DNA from: Cylindrobasidium torrendii FP15055 ss-10
Taxonomy: Eukaryota > Basidiomycota > Agaricomycetes > Agaricales > Physalacriaceae
Direction of reading: 5' to 3'
NCBI GenBank assembly: GCA_000934385.1
Contig: KN880479.1
Span: 1 to 64,000, forward strand
DNA length: 64,000 nucleotides
Shown here: in pieces, positions 33,940 to 45,597 of the stretch
Layout of the letters: each line of letters opens with the position of its first letter
Numbering within the stretch: the first letter of the stretch is position 1
The notes under the pieces: generated by a model
Seen by the model: only the letters and a program-made list of their open reading frames with translations
Told to the model about the DNA's origin: nothing
The model's database searches: none
Position numbers and translations under genes: made by a program

Positions 33940-34703
33940 TTATGTCTTGAATATCACGATGAGAACGAGAAGAATTAGGATCAAAAGGCCAATAACCATA
34001 GTGGAGACTGGAAGTAGTGTGAGCATAGTCTAGGCTGTCTCCGAATCGAACTTACGGTTTCCACCGACGCCGCGAGCGACACGGTCCAGCTTCTGGCGCG
34101 CGCGACCAAGTCGATTGTGGGTATTGTCGACTTCTTCCTCCAAAGATTCTATTAGCCCGACCTGGCTCTCAAGCTCGCCACCAATATCGTTTGCAAGAAG
34201 GTGTTGGCGGGATATAGAGGCTGCCAGAATGTCAAGGTGGCTATCCTGTTCTGCGAGCAGGTTAGAATTTAGGGAGGAGACACGACAAGAACGTACGGTC
34301 CATCAATCTCTGCTGCTCCTGGACCAACTGTCCGTCGTCCATATCATTACGAGGGTCGTCTCCGTCAGTATATCTGACGGGTGTTGTGTCGTGATATGGC
34401 TCGTGCACTGGATCCGCGGGGCCTTCAACCTCTCCCTCGTCGTCAACATCGTCCGCAAGTTCACTGTCCAAAGCGAGTGAGGTTCATCATACGCGCAGCA
34501 TGTATGCGTACGCACCCAGCCATACCTTTCACCCTCTCCCATTGTCCTTTCTCCATTGCACCTCGGTTCCTGCTAAGCGTTTGCAGGTTCCGCCGTACCC
34601 TCTCATCGTCTACCACCCGGCCACTTTGTCGGTCGAGCGAAAGCTTCAGCGTTTGTGATGTCAGAGAGGTAAGCTTTGCTGAGGACAACGGCGTTGAGGG
34701 CAT
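33940..34703 (-). CDS. Qc-SNARE, syntaxin-8/Syn8-like
   Basis: Four exons (34516-34703, 34297-34463, 34056-34250, 33940-34007) give 205 residues. Such SNAREs fuse vesicles with late endosomes or the vacuole. The SNARE motif begins QEQQRLMDQQDSHLDILAAS and continues SRQHLLANDIGGELESQVGL with the central-layer glutamine in ESQVG. Heptads then run to RARQKLDRVARGVGGN, followed by a C-terminal anchor (MVIGLLILILLVLIVIFKT). The N-terminal part forms a short helical domain (LTSLTSQTLKLSLDRQ onward) and an acidic linker. The second intron position was chosen (GG|GTGCGT donor) because only it keeps phase into GELADDVDDEGEVEG. The N-terminal start at 34703 is the first ATG; upstream exons cannot be excluded. 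Confidence 0.87.
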
Positions 34704-35043
34704 GTTCGTCGTGACGGATGGCAAATGACTTTGATGGCGAGACCATGCGCTCACAGTATGCAACGGAAATCGGGCCGAGGCTTCATTGCATTCATGGCCT
34801 CTCCACGGGAATCGAATGAGATGTTCTACCCTAAACGCCTCTCCCCAAGTAGAAGTTTACGCCGTTGCTGGAAACCAAACATTCCTCTGCTTTTTCGAGA
34901 ATTAATCAACCGATTCGGAGACGTGTGAATTAAACAGATGATGCCATCCAGTCCATCTTTCGCTTGCTCTTTCACCACCACACCAATATACCAACTATCC
35001 ACATTCAAAGACACGAGCTTCATCACCACCCCCAGAATTGAAG
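34704..35043. other. Divergent promoter between SNARE and phosphatase genes
   Basis: About 340 bases with no coding support. No TATA box is obvious on either strand. The right end is CA-rich, as in many fungal leaders. Confidence 0.5.
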
Positions 35044-36179
35044 ATGGCTTTTCATGATGACGATTTGGAATCACTCGACGCCTCCTACGTCGCCCAAGTA
35101 CTCAGCAAACACCCGTTCCTCACTATCCCTGGGGTCATCAACGTGCGCGACCTCGGTCTATATCAGAGTACTACACATCCTGGAAAAGTGACCCGACCCC
35201 TTGTTGCGCTGCGGTCAGCAGAGCTATCAGCTATAACGGACGAAGGTGCGCCAAACCTCCATCACTCACCATCTCTCCATCCCACCATCTCCGAAAGGCT
35301 GTTGCTTAGACTTGATTCACACTAGGGAAGATGCAACTTCGGGCCCTCAATGTCAAGACCGTATTTGACCTGCGTTCAGACACTGAGCTCGAGAAATACG
35401 CAGCGCCACTGCCTATCATTGAGGGCGTCTCTGTCGTGCGCATTCCTGTGTTTCAGAAGGAGGACTATAGCCCCGAGATGATGGCCAAGTGAGTGTGAGT
35501 TTGCGTGCTCCTGCTCGTCACTTGTCCTCTCCCTCCGAATACCAACTCTCTTGCAACAGACGCTTCCAATTGTACGCAAGTGGGAAAACGGAAGCATTCA
35601 TGGAGCTGTACACCCAAATTCTTGACAATGCTGGTTCCTCTGTATCTGCGGTTCTTCGGCATATTCGCGACCATCCGAACGAAGGGTGCATATTCCATTG
35701 CACAGCGGGCAAGGATAGAACTGGGATATTGGCAGCCATCATCTTGCTCGTACGTTGCTTGCTCTTATTCTCTGTATCCCACCCACAAATTACCGTATCT
35801 TCATTCGAGCCCGTTCTAACCGTTTCCTTAGCTCTGCGGCGTGTCCGACGAAGATATCGCTCAAGACTACGCGTTGACGCGCATCGGTCGTGAGCCAGCA
35901 CGTGAAAAGATTATGAAACGCTTGGAACAAGAACCATTATTTCAAGAGAATAATTCGGCAGCTCTGAATATGTTCACCTGCAGGCAAGTTGCCTGTCTTG
36001 CTTGCTCACTCATCCACTAACGCAGACGCAGACGCGAAACCATGCTTGCTTTCTTAGGCCTTTTGCGCGCAAAGTATGGCGGCGCAGAGGAATACGTGAA
36101 AGTGTATACGGACTTGACGGATCAGGATATTGAACTCGTCAAAACGAATATGCTTGTTGACAGTGAGCCTTCAGGCTGA
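35044..36179 (+). CDS. Tyrosine-phosphatase-like protein (Y_phosphatase3 type)
   Basis: Five exons (35044-35245, 35326-35488, 35560-35749, 35832-35983, 36026 or 36032 to 36179) give 286 or 284 residues. The family has a cysteine phosphatase fold. The domain starts IPGVINVRDLGLYQS, includes LRSAELSAITDEG and NVKTVFDLRSDTELEKYAAP, and has the P-loop HCTAGKDRTG with nucleophile Cys and the GKDRTG signature. The C-terminal part reads ALTRIGREPAREKIMKR, then REEP-like helices ending LVKTNMLVDSEPSG. Substrates of fungal members are unclear and may be phosphoinositides or proteins. The fourth intron has a GC donor in the consensus form AG|GCAAGT, and its acceptor is duplicated (ACGCAG ACGCAG). Confidence 0.92.
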
Positions 36180-37295
36180 GGCCTTGACTACCTCGTAGAT
36201 AAATAGTCGCATATTCCCAAACGTATACAGATGCATAAATGCTTGTAATCATGCTAGAATAGATGCCTTTTCCTATGATTTTGAATGGCCGGGTGGATTA
36301 GCCTCGTGATTACACATGTGCAATGAGCTTGCGAACATCAGTATGTATTCAGCCTCCATGAATTGACTGGTTAATCTTGTTCTGTTATCGCCTGAAGCAG
36401 CATACGCACGTTTTTCGCAACTCTGCCATGATCGACTCGGTCCGGTGCCACTCATCGGCCTGGGGCCAAAATGAACTCGGAGTCTCTTTCAGTACTAATC
36501 TGCTTGTCGCGTGTGCAAGAGCAGCGTGGTATCGAGAACTCCTCCATTCTCCGGTACGTCCCATTGAGACGATAGACCGAAGAGATAGCCATCGCGAATG
36601 ATTCATTCCTCGCATTCTCGATTAGCCCGCTTGCTACTTCATTGACCGTAATCTCGGTGACGCTCTAGCAGTAAGCACCAGACACCAAATACAACTGTGC
36701 GTCGACTTGACGTCTTGCCTCTGCCATCCATTTAAGCGCCAACCCATCACCAAAATCACGTTCTCACAGATCGGGGTCTGTAGTCGCTGGCCCAACCAAG
36801 CTATCCATATCGAGTGCGAACGACGCCTTCGATCAAATTCTGTGTTTACTCCGTCTGGAATTGTGGCTCGAACTAGTATGTCCGCCTGCTTCGTCTCGGC
36901 CAAGGGGGCTTGCCAGAAGTCCTCACAGATGGATGTTCGTGTTATCTACCTGACCTTTGCATAGCCGAATCCCAACTTGAAATGGCGTGTGGCGTCACCG
37001 TGGAACTGTTGTCCTGCCCTGTGGCTCTTGCCTTCCTCTCTTCACTGGTCCTATTGGAGCGGAGGAAACAGTCATTCATAGCTCGCAGCAATCCGCTTCG
37101 GCCTCGACAGGTCACATGATACTGTAATATGGTACAGTGGCACTGGGCACAGTTCTGCTGCTCCGAATACAAGTCACAAGCCGTGCTGCAGTAAAGCGCA
37201 GGTATAACATGTCTATATTGTTCTCCCCAATGACATCTAGGCCTAGATTTCAGAAGCATAGTCTGCCCCGTTACGGGAAGCTCAATACGTGTGCT
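36180..37295. other. Long convergent gap without a gene
   Basis: About 1.1 kb between the phosphatase stop and the MLH3 stop. I read all frames and found only short, overlapping frames of odd composition with no splice-consistent partners and no family resemblance. It may hold 3' UTRs, a decayed element or noncoding RNA. Confidence 0.45.
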
Positions 37296-40200
37296 CTACA
37301 GTTCGGACCACCGAATATCCTTCCTGCTCCTGGATACAGGCATGTTCGGAATGGCTGTGAGCGGAACCAATGATGGACTAAAGGACAAAAGAGTTAGCAT
37401 CAAACCTAGGTTTCCTGAAACCACTTACCGTCCGTGCGCACACTGGAATGGGAAAACCGTCTGCCCAAGCCGAGATATTAATTTCTCGCATTGTTCACGA
37501 GTGAGGCTGTCGTTGAACATAATGGCACCTTTGAACGAACGTTTTCAGTATACGCGCAATTGAAAGCAAGGTTTACAGGTCCAAAAAGCAAAAAGCAAAT
37601 GGAAGCTCACCGCGACAAGCCTTCGAATTTACAAGCTCCAGGAGTCTCTGGGGGCACCACCGGAGTGCTTTGACCCAATTTCCATTTCCCGCCGTAAGTC
37701 CTCCTTCCCAATGGGGGTCTCTGTTTGCTACGACTGACTTGATCATATCACGCAGCTCTTCGCCGACAAGCACCTATGAAGGTCACTTAGCCGCTTCTAA
37801 ACCAAGACGAAGCACAAGCAAAGAGGCACGCTGTATAGGCAAGACTTCGCTTACCTTGTCGGCAATCACTTCCGGGACATGTTCAATCCACATTTGCGTG
37901 TAGCTGCTCTCGCCTGATTTCGACTGGGACATTGCTGCCACCTCTTCCAATTTTCCGAGCCCAAAACCCCAGCGTTGTAAATATCTTTGCAGTGTGTCGT
38001 CACGCGACAATACCTCGGCCTCAAAGCTGGTGAGGAGGACTGGTCTCTCGGGTTTGAGTATGCGTAGCTCTGCGACCGATCCTTCCAAGAAGGCTTGACA
38101 GAGCGGCTGGAGAAAATGCTCGACGCGTATGCGTTCATCGGCGGCATGTTGGTCAATAAGTATGAGACCGGTTTGTTCCATAATCTCCTGCCCGCTCGCT
38201 AACGGTGCTGTTTCCCTTATGAGGCACGCAATGAACTTGCGATCTACCTGGTTGACGACTTGCACGCGTTGGAGGTCTTCCTTTCGATACTGATGCTTCG
38301 TTACTCCCATAATATTCTCTTGGGAGCCTCTGAACGACGAACGAGGGTGGAGGCAGCCTCCAAACTGCGCCACATGCAGCTGTCCGTCTGCACTGTCGAT
38401 TCCCCATGGACCACCACTACAGTCATTGCGTCGAGCAGATGATATCGGTGCTTCTGGCACGGTGTATGTCTCGTTTGACTGGATTGCGGGAATCAGCGAT
38501 GCAATTAGAGGGAGCAGATGCTGGAGCTCACGGCTAGGGCGTCTTTAATCCATTGAGGCATGGAGTCTATTGGCTGAGATCTGGAAAACGGCCTCCTTCG
38601 ATTCGATACAAACTGTGGTGCGCTTGCACCCATCTCTTCGTCTTGAGTCGATGGAAGTCGTGCTTGCAGACTCGAGTTGCCTGTGCGGCTGTCCACCACA
38701 AAAGCCATTCCAGTGCTCGGATCTGTCCATGAGATATGGCCAACAGGCCCTTCACGGCCCTTCAAGAGGTCAGTTAACGGGATTCTGAGACCAGCAGACA
38801 TACTTACTCTGATAACGAGTGGCACCGGAGGCTCATTATCAGCTTCGATGCAGTCCTCCATCGCTCCTTCACGTCGCGCACGCTTCCGAGGAGAAGGGGA
38901 CGGCGATGGAGAAGGGGAGTGTGATATTTGGCGCTGCACTCGCATTGCTCGTGAATCAGTGGCATATCCATGACGGACAAGAAACGACTCTATTGTCGAA
39001 GAAATCAACGAGACTATTGCACTTTTGTTCTAGCGTTGGGTTCACTCAAAGTAATTCAGCGAGGAATCTAGATTGGAACATACACGGAACTGCACGTTCA
39101 ATTTCGCCGGCTCAAGGCAGTTGTCTACTTGGTCGGAAGGAACTGTCACATTCAGCACGTACACTGGACGGAGCACGTTCTTCTTCGGCGACTTGACTAC
39201 ACCTATAGTCAATGTAAGAAATACTAGGATAATGCTCTAGCAGAATCGCAATCCGCACCAGCGTGGAAATGCTTATCGTCCTCAGCTGCCTTAAAGAAAC
39301 GCGCTTGAGACGGCATGTTATATCGCAGATGCGGAAATACCTGTTTGGCGAAAGAACTGCTGCCCATTTTCGTGTCGATGAGCTTTTGTAACTCTCCCAT
39401 GACGATAGGGTGTTTGTTTATATCTGGGATTGTCACCATATGTTCGTGTCGCGGTCACGAGCCAAGCGTACACAAAAATTGATGGGCCTAAAAGATCGCC
39501 AACATGAGTATGCAGCCAAGTCGCTAGCTAGTTGTTCACCTTGGATGGCGAGCCATCTACGCTTATGAATCCTTGCACTGTCAGATTGCCGGCCCTGGCG
39601 TCGATATGGTCGACACGCTAAATGGTAAGTGCAAGCGCATAAGTACGATCGAGCAAGACTAGAATCTGATATTCACCTGGACGAGAGCCTTTCCAAAGAT
39701 ATGCTGAAAGGTATGTAAAGTGGACGCTGTCTGTACAGGATGAGCAAAGGCGAAGTCAATCGGACGTTCCTTGCCTTTGGTATTTTCACGATTGTGTCAG
39801 TCTGCCCAGAGCGCTCCAAAGACAACCCAACAGAGGGGAACATGAGTGCATATACTTCGAGCTCTTGGCGTATCAATTCGAAAGTACGGCCTGCTGATGG
39901 ATGGGATAACCGGCGAATTGGTAGCTAGAGAGTTTGAGCCGAGGGAAGATGCTTTAAGGGTGCCGCATCGTACGTTGTAGAAAGTGTCGCGAATAAATAC
40001 AGTCGTTCCAGGAGCTTCGCGTCTCCATCGCACGGCGGACCCGGTGTAAAGTGACTTTCCTCCCTATGGCAAGGTCGAGTAAACTCAAATTTAAGTCCAA
40101 GGTGGATGTACCTTCACAATGATGGACCAAGTGTCGCGAGACGAGACGGTACGAGAGGCTATCTCTAAGCAACACAAGTCTGCAGCAGACGCCAATGCTG

Positions 40201-40603
40201 GACCTCGCGTAAATTGACCAGTGCTTAACATCGAGAGGGGGCGAACCTTCGCCTCTGAATCCAAAAGTCGAAATCATGTTCAGGGAATCTGGATCGTAGG
40301 CTTTTGAAGTGACTGTGAGGAGCGTCAGTCCTGGAACGGACGCTGTTCATGAGACACACCATAACGCCTATCCCCTGCAATTCCGCCAAGATGGTCCAAG
40401 TCGCCTTTGCTAAAGCCATGCCCATCGTCTCGAACCCAGCACGACCAATCGTCTCGGTCTACCCCAACGTCGACGTGACGCGCGCCAGCATCGAGCGCAT
40501 TCTGCACAAGCTCTGATATTATTTGGACCAGGGAAGTAAGGATCTGAGTTGAACGGATTTGGTTGCGCGTCGAGGATGGTAATGCTTGAATTGGCTTGCT
40601 CAT
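37296..40603 (-). CDS. MLH3: DNA mismatch-repair/meiotic endonuclease subunit MLH3
   Basis: Fifteen exons (40360-40603, 40247-40312, 40112-40203, 39974-40063, 39775-39924, 39677-39730, 39540-39617, 39472-39487, 39259-39423, 39084-39202, 38532-39029, 37855-38478, 37611-37773, 37429-37528, 37296-37377) give 846 residues. MLH3 pairs with MLH1, nicks DNA and resolves meiotic crossovers. The GHKL ATPase part has ELVQNALDAGA, VRDDGHGFS, then STFGFRGEG and the transducer GTTVFIRDTFYN. The C-terminal endonuclease motif DQHAADERIRVEHF is intact and the metal site is completed by CPQRL and FQCAHGRPSLVPL. One exon is 16 bases (residues AHQFL plus one base), and the intron at 39731-39774 has a GC donor. 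Confidence 0.96.
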
Positions 40604-40748
40604 ATCATTGGGTGTGGGCCCGCGTCATGAAGGTTCTCGTGAAGTTGCGATCATCATTACATGGTCCGTCTGGTACGTATTGTCCACCATGTCCAAGTTG
40701 AAAACTCTCGTTCCCCGCCAGATATACATCCAAAATAATTCTGTCCCG

Positions 40749-41269
40749 TCAAAATTCACTTTGTGTCTCTTCTAATCGTCTTGAATAGTCGTAATAACCC
40801 ACAGTAGTCGAAAGCACTGGGAGATGGTTAGGACACCGAGGACATCGCTCTGAACAATACAGGACTCACGCGGCGGGTGGGCATAATTCTTCCAGGACTG
40901 TGAAATCAACAGGCCGAACACCGTCGTTATCAAGACCAACACAGACACCATAATTGCGACAGTGAGCAGTCTTGCCAATGGGAATACACCCTCGACCAGC
41001 TTATTTTGAATGCTGAAGTATCTTGTGCAGCCAATGAGCAAAATCATTATGCCAATAGCAATGGCTGTTGCGCCAAGCGGTCGTGCGGTTGCATGTGCGA
41101 GCGGCGCCTTGGAGACCTCTGCGACGGTGAAGAGTTGGATGAGGCCAACACCGGCGGACGCGACGGCCAGACTGGTTCTAATGTAGGCCAGCAGAGTTCT
41201 CTCCGAGGCAAGATGATCACGTGCAACGCTGCCTTTGTTTTCGAGAATAACAGTGGCCTGTGGGAACAT
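40749..41269 (-). CDS. DUF202 small membrane protein (VTC1-like domain)
   Basis: Two exons (40870-41269, 40749-40816) give 155 residues. The N-terminus carries the DUF202 hallmark RDHLASERTLLAYIRTSLAV, followed by three hydrophobic helices (ASAGVGLIQLFTV; GATAIAIGIMILLIGCTRYF; LLTVAIMVSVLVLITTVFGL). The same domain forms the membrane part of vacuolar polyphosphate polymerase VTC, but single-domain proteins like this are mostly uncharacterised. Location is probably an internal membrane. The short intron (40817-40869) was accepted because it has a GTGAGT donor, CTAAC branch site and CCCAG acceptor; without it the protein ends in a slightly different tail. The gene lies 145 bases upstream of MLH3 in the same direction. 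Confidence 0.88.
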
Positions 41270-41849
41270 GGCGGTCGATGGCTTGGCTAAATGCAGTCAC
41301 GTGAATTAGTCTCGGATCGACGCAGGCAAGTCCCTGCAATCCTCGTCGCTGCAAAAAAGCTTGTCCGCACTTTTGACAGGACGTACGCCACATGACGTTT
41401 ACAACTGGCTTCGAGGTGGTATGCGAGCTATGCGTATGTTGAGTAGCCAATTTTTCCTCCTTTGTTGTGTTGAAAGTACTTGCACTAAGCTGCACAGTGT
41501 TCGTGCAAGTACTTGGGGTAATGGCGGCAAAGTAGAATTGGCTAATAATTCTGTGAAAATATCGATGGCAAGCAAAACAGTCAAGTCATTTCGATATTAG
41601 AGGTTATTCCCTGGCACACAAAATCTACCTTACGGGGGCCATCAGCATTCTCCAGATGCCCCGCCAGTGGCCACACACCATTGTCTACCGCATTTGGACA
41701 TAAGCAACACTCGGGTCCGATTAAAAATCGACTCGTCGGGAATTCTATCAAGGGTCCTATCGACGCGTTGCCCGTGATTACTGATCATAACTCAAGCAGC
41801 AATTTGCAGTTCCATTCAAAGCTATACATGGCGGACACAGCGAAGCTAT
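41270..41849. other. Spacer without a gene
   Basis: Between the DUF202 start (reading left) and the 3' end of the carboxylase gene (also reading left). It must contain the DUF202 promoter. Nothing else is supported. Confidence 0.5.
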
Positions 41850-44129
41850 CTACATCCTGAATACTCCGTATCCCAAGTTGTTACCGTCCCAAGTTGTCGA
41901 TCTCCCACCGGATTGCCTCGAAGCTAAGGCAAGACCAAGGCCGACAACATCTCTGGTGGCCGTGGGCTCAATGATCCCATCATCCCACAAGCGTGCCGTG
42001 GAATACAGTGCCGTGGACTGCTCTTCAATTTCGTCCTTCAGAGAAGAGTGTTGGGTGGGGTCCCTGAGAAAGATTAATGCGGTTGAAGTTGGCCCAAGAC
42101 CACATTGCGGGGCACTCACTTTGAAACGGACGCCATAACCTGCGATAGTTGACTGCCACCCATGACTGACACCTTCGAGTTCGGCCACATCCAGAGGAAC
42201 CTGGGCGAATACTACGGCATATTGAGATAGTGAATGAATGTTTTGAAATAAGCATACTGCACGACCAGACATGCCTAAGGACTTGTTAGAACAAGACGAT
42301 GGCGATTGTTAAGGTCAAGCTCACCATAGTTCCCAGCGCCAAAGCTCCCCCCAACGACAACGGTGAGCTTGGGTACATCGGCACATGCCACAGCTCGAAC
42401 CATCTTGGCACCTGTTCGCCTACGTTGGATCATTGAGTCGTTGAATCCAGGAAGACGCACCGTCTTTCGCTATGCCACCGCGCTCGGCTTTGGAGCCAAC
42501 CATGTAGCCTGTGTATGATGTTGGTTTAATTCACCCCGGTATCGAGTCTTGTACTATACCTGTGACGTTAACGAGAAACAGGAGCGGAATTTTCCGCTGA
42601 GAGCATGATTGAATGAAATGAGTGGTTTTCAAAGCTGATGGCGAAAACAGGATGCCGTTGTTGGCGACAATCCCCACTTCATAGCCATGGATGTGGGCGT
42701 ATCCCTGAACATTATTGAGTCAAATTTCGAACTCTTCGTAGGTAGAAATGTCGCACTGTGATAATGGTTGGACCATACTCTTTCTTGAACTCCCTGAGCT
42801 TGCTTCCATCTACGATGCGCGAAATGACATCTCGCATGTCAAATCCTTGCCGGACATCTGTACCAACAATCCCCCCAAGCTCCGACGCAGGGTATAAAGG
42901 TGATTCTGACTGTTGCGGAGGCTAAAAGCAAAGGTCAAGCCAATATCGTATGGTTTCGATGGGAATATCACTGACCAAGGCTGGACGCCAACCCGCCCTC
43001 CCTAAGTCGGCGACTACACTGCGTGTGAGTGATATAGCATGTTCGTCGTCGCGCGCAAGGTGATCTGTTACTCCAGACTCGCTGGAGTGCATCATTCCGC
43101 CACCTAAAGTTTCGTCGTCTACGTCTTCCCCAGTCGCAGCCTTTACTAAAGGAGGGCCCGCAAGGAAGATGCGCCCTTGGTTCTGTACGATGATGTTCTC
43201 GTCTGCCATGGCCGGAACGTACGCGCCTCCTGCGACAGAAATACCATGTATAGACGCGATTTGGGGTATGCCGAGTGCGGACATCTGAGCCATGTTGTAG
43301 AATATTCTGCCAAAGTGTTCCTTCGACGACACATAAGGGTATGAAATGCAACGATGACTGCAACACACCTTGTCAGGAAAGACATTGGCCTGGTAGGGCA
43401 GGGCCGCGCCGCCAGATTCAACTACAACATGCGTCAGATGAGCTGTTTACAGTCAAGATGCATGATGATCCGGGCCACCTATGTATACGCATGGGAGCCC
43501 ATGTTCTCGGGCAATTTCTTGCGCACGGAGCTGTTTCTTGACCTTGTAGCGACCAGTTTGAGATAGTGTGGTCCAATTTCACAAGAGAGCTCACCGTCAG
43601 AGGATAATATGAACCACCTTTCACTGTCGCATCATTGACGATGACCATGCATTCGCGTCCAGAGATCCGCCCGATGCCTGTAATCAATCCAGCACCTGGA
43701 ATGCTTTGGTCTCCGTATACCTCGTAGGCAGCCAACGGCGACAACTCCAAAAATGGTGTAGAATTATCCAGTAAGAGGCGGAGCCTGAGGATATCAGAAC
43801 TCGTCCTTGTTCAGCGTTGTTGACCTCACGCACCTTTCCCGAGGTAGGCACTTTCCCTTGCTCTTCATTTTCTCTGCCGCCTTGGATCCTCCGCCGAGAC
43901 GGGCCTTTGCCGTCTTCGTTCGCAAGTCCTCGATGAGTGCGGCCATTGCGTCGGCCTTTGCGATGAATTCGGGTGAGGATGTCGACACCAAATTCGGGAT
44001 GACACTGTCGTGATATCCTCTAGAAAGACGCGCGACGTCGCGTCGGACGGCGCGCCGCAAGATGGGAATGCGTGTCGCCTGCATCGTTCTTGTTATGGTG
44101 GATGTGGGGTAAAGGATCCGAAATCCCAT
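41850..44129 (-). CDS. Methylcrotonyl-CoA carboxylase beta subunit
   Basis: Twelve exons (43834-44129, 43595-43784, 43479-43542, 43369-43421, 42976-43320, 42757-42921, 42560-42704, 42461-42508, 42325-42411, 42258-42274, 42120-42211, 41850-42063) give 571 residues, matching MCCB. It is the carboxyltransferase of mitochondrial leucine breakdown, forming 3-methylglutaconyl-CoA from 3-methylcrotonyl-CoA with biotin. The order is a presequence ([21 protein letters not shown]), the CoA-binding half ([40 protein letters not shown]) and the biotin half ([40 protein letters not shown]). The tail reads [20 protein letters not shown]. The second ATG at 44084 may be the true start, because the first overlaps the divergent promoter. 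One exon is 17 bases. Confidence 0.96.
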
Positions 44130-44355
44130 GAGCGGCCAAGATAGACAATCCCGGTCCGAATGCCGGTCGGAAAGCCATCCATCTTTGCGTCGTTACAGTT
44201 ATTTCTACTACTACCGTCAAACAGGTCCGGTACATCCTTGTGCACATTGTAACATGGCCCTAGTAGAACGATCACGTCAAATGATATCCCCTCGAACTTT
44301 TCACTGTTCCAACGGGCCCTGCTTCCCAGCTTTACCTGGAACCTTTATAATAGAG

Positions 44356-45394
44356 ATGGCCGTCATTCCAACTTGGCTTCCTTCTCTCATCTCCATGTCT
44401 CTCTCCTTTGTCTTCGTTACTCTCCAATTTCTAGTCCTCGTTCCTTTCGCTCTTTCCTTGCCTACAGCGAGCGGGTTAACCTTCAACTTCGTGCGCTTGC
44501 CCGACAAATACATTCCTTTTCAATTACCGGCGCCCCGCCTATGGCAGTTCCACGACGAATCACAAGTCACATTTCATGATCCCGCCGTTGCAAAAGGCGT
44601 GCCCAATAACCTTCCAACCTACCTACATCACGCTGGGCCACCGCCTGTGGAAAAGGCTACACAACCGCTAGGATACGTTGCGCTGTACGATGGCTCTATC
44701 CAGGGCGGCCTTCTTGGCTATATGAATGGACATCGTGTTGTTCACACAAAGGCCGACGCAGTCAAGTACAGCGAAATCGACCTCCAAGAGTTCCACGAGC
44801 TGTACAACACTGTGCGTCCAATCTTTCTTGAGCGCTGGTATGAGAATCCTAACTGTGTGCCGGGAATACAGGCCACTCACGAACGCGTTTCCATAAGTGC
44901 TGGTCACTTTGGTGACTCCCTAGCCATACATTCAAAGAAGTGAGCTTCAGCTGTATCTGCAGATTGTGCACAACATCAACCGACCACGCTTGCAGCTTCC
45001 ATGTCACCCGTCTGGCAAAACCGCGGGCTGACAACCCCAATTCTTCTACGCGGTCCACGCGTGTGCGCCGCCTTTCCGACGATGAGCCTATGTTCGAAAC
45101 AGCGGTATATGGCCTCGACAATACTGCCAACGAAGTGCTCGTATCTTGGACAAATCCAGACGGAAGTGGGATCTTCCAAGCTCTCAGCTCTTCTCTTTGC
45201 TAACATCACTCGAAGCTCGCCCAACTACCTACGTTGTAATAAACGATGATCGCATCTACTACACTGGCGATGTTGCTGCTCTTCGAGCTGCCGTCACGCA
45301 GGACTTCACTCTAGTGGTACGTTCGCATCTCCAGCCATTGCTAAGGCGCCTCACACTTCGCGCTTAGGCACTGAAATGGGTTCCTGCGACATAG
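44356..45394 (+). CDS. Uncharacterised protein with N-terminal signal or anchor
   Basis: Four exons (44356-44939, 44996-45165, 45216-45316, 45368-45394) give 293 residues. An N-terminal hydrophobic stretch (SLSFVFVTLQFLVLVPFALS, about residues 14-33) suggests a signal peptide or anchor to the secretory pathway. The rest is soluble-looking with KATQPLGYVALYDGSIQGGL, an acidic central part, then FETAVYGLDNTANEVLVSWT and TTYVVINDDRIYYTGDVAAL. It ends ALKWVPAT. I do not recognise the family, and the start choice is uncertain: in-frame ATGs exist at 44254 and 44128, the latter inside the divergent carboxylase gene's leader. Cysteines are few. Confidence 0.6.
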
Positions 45395-45597
45395 ACGCTG
45401 TCGTGTCGAACGTTGTACACATTGTTTGCTTATCATAATATAAGTGTATATCATCACTTGTGCCCGTATACCCATATCCCTCGAACATTTACATACCTTT
45501 CTAAGTACCCAGTAACCCATTGTTTGATCTCGGAGAGACACGATCGGAGATAAGATTAGATAACATTTTGCTACTTTGCTTCACACTCTCTACCGAA

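Noticed and set aside
38761..38820. A possible GTAAGT intron of 23 bases in MLH3
   Set aside because: Too short to be spliced, and the unspliced frame is open and conserved.
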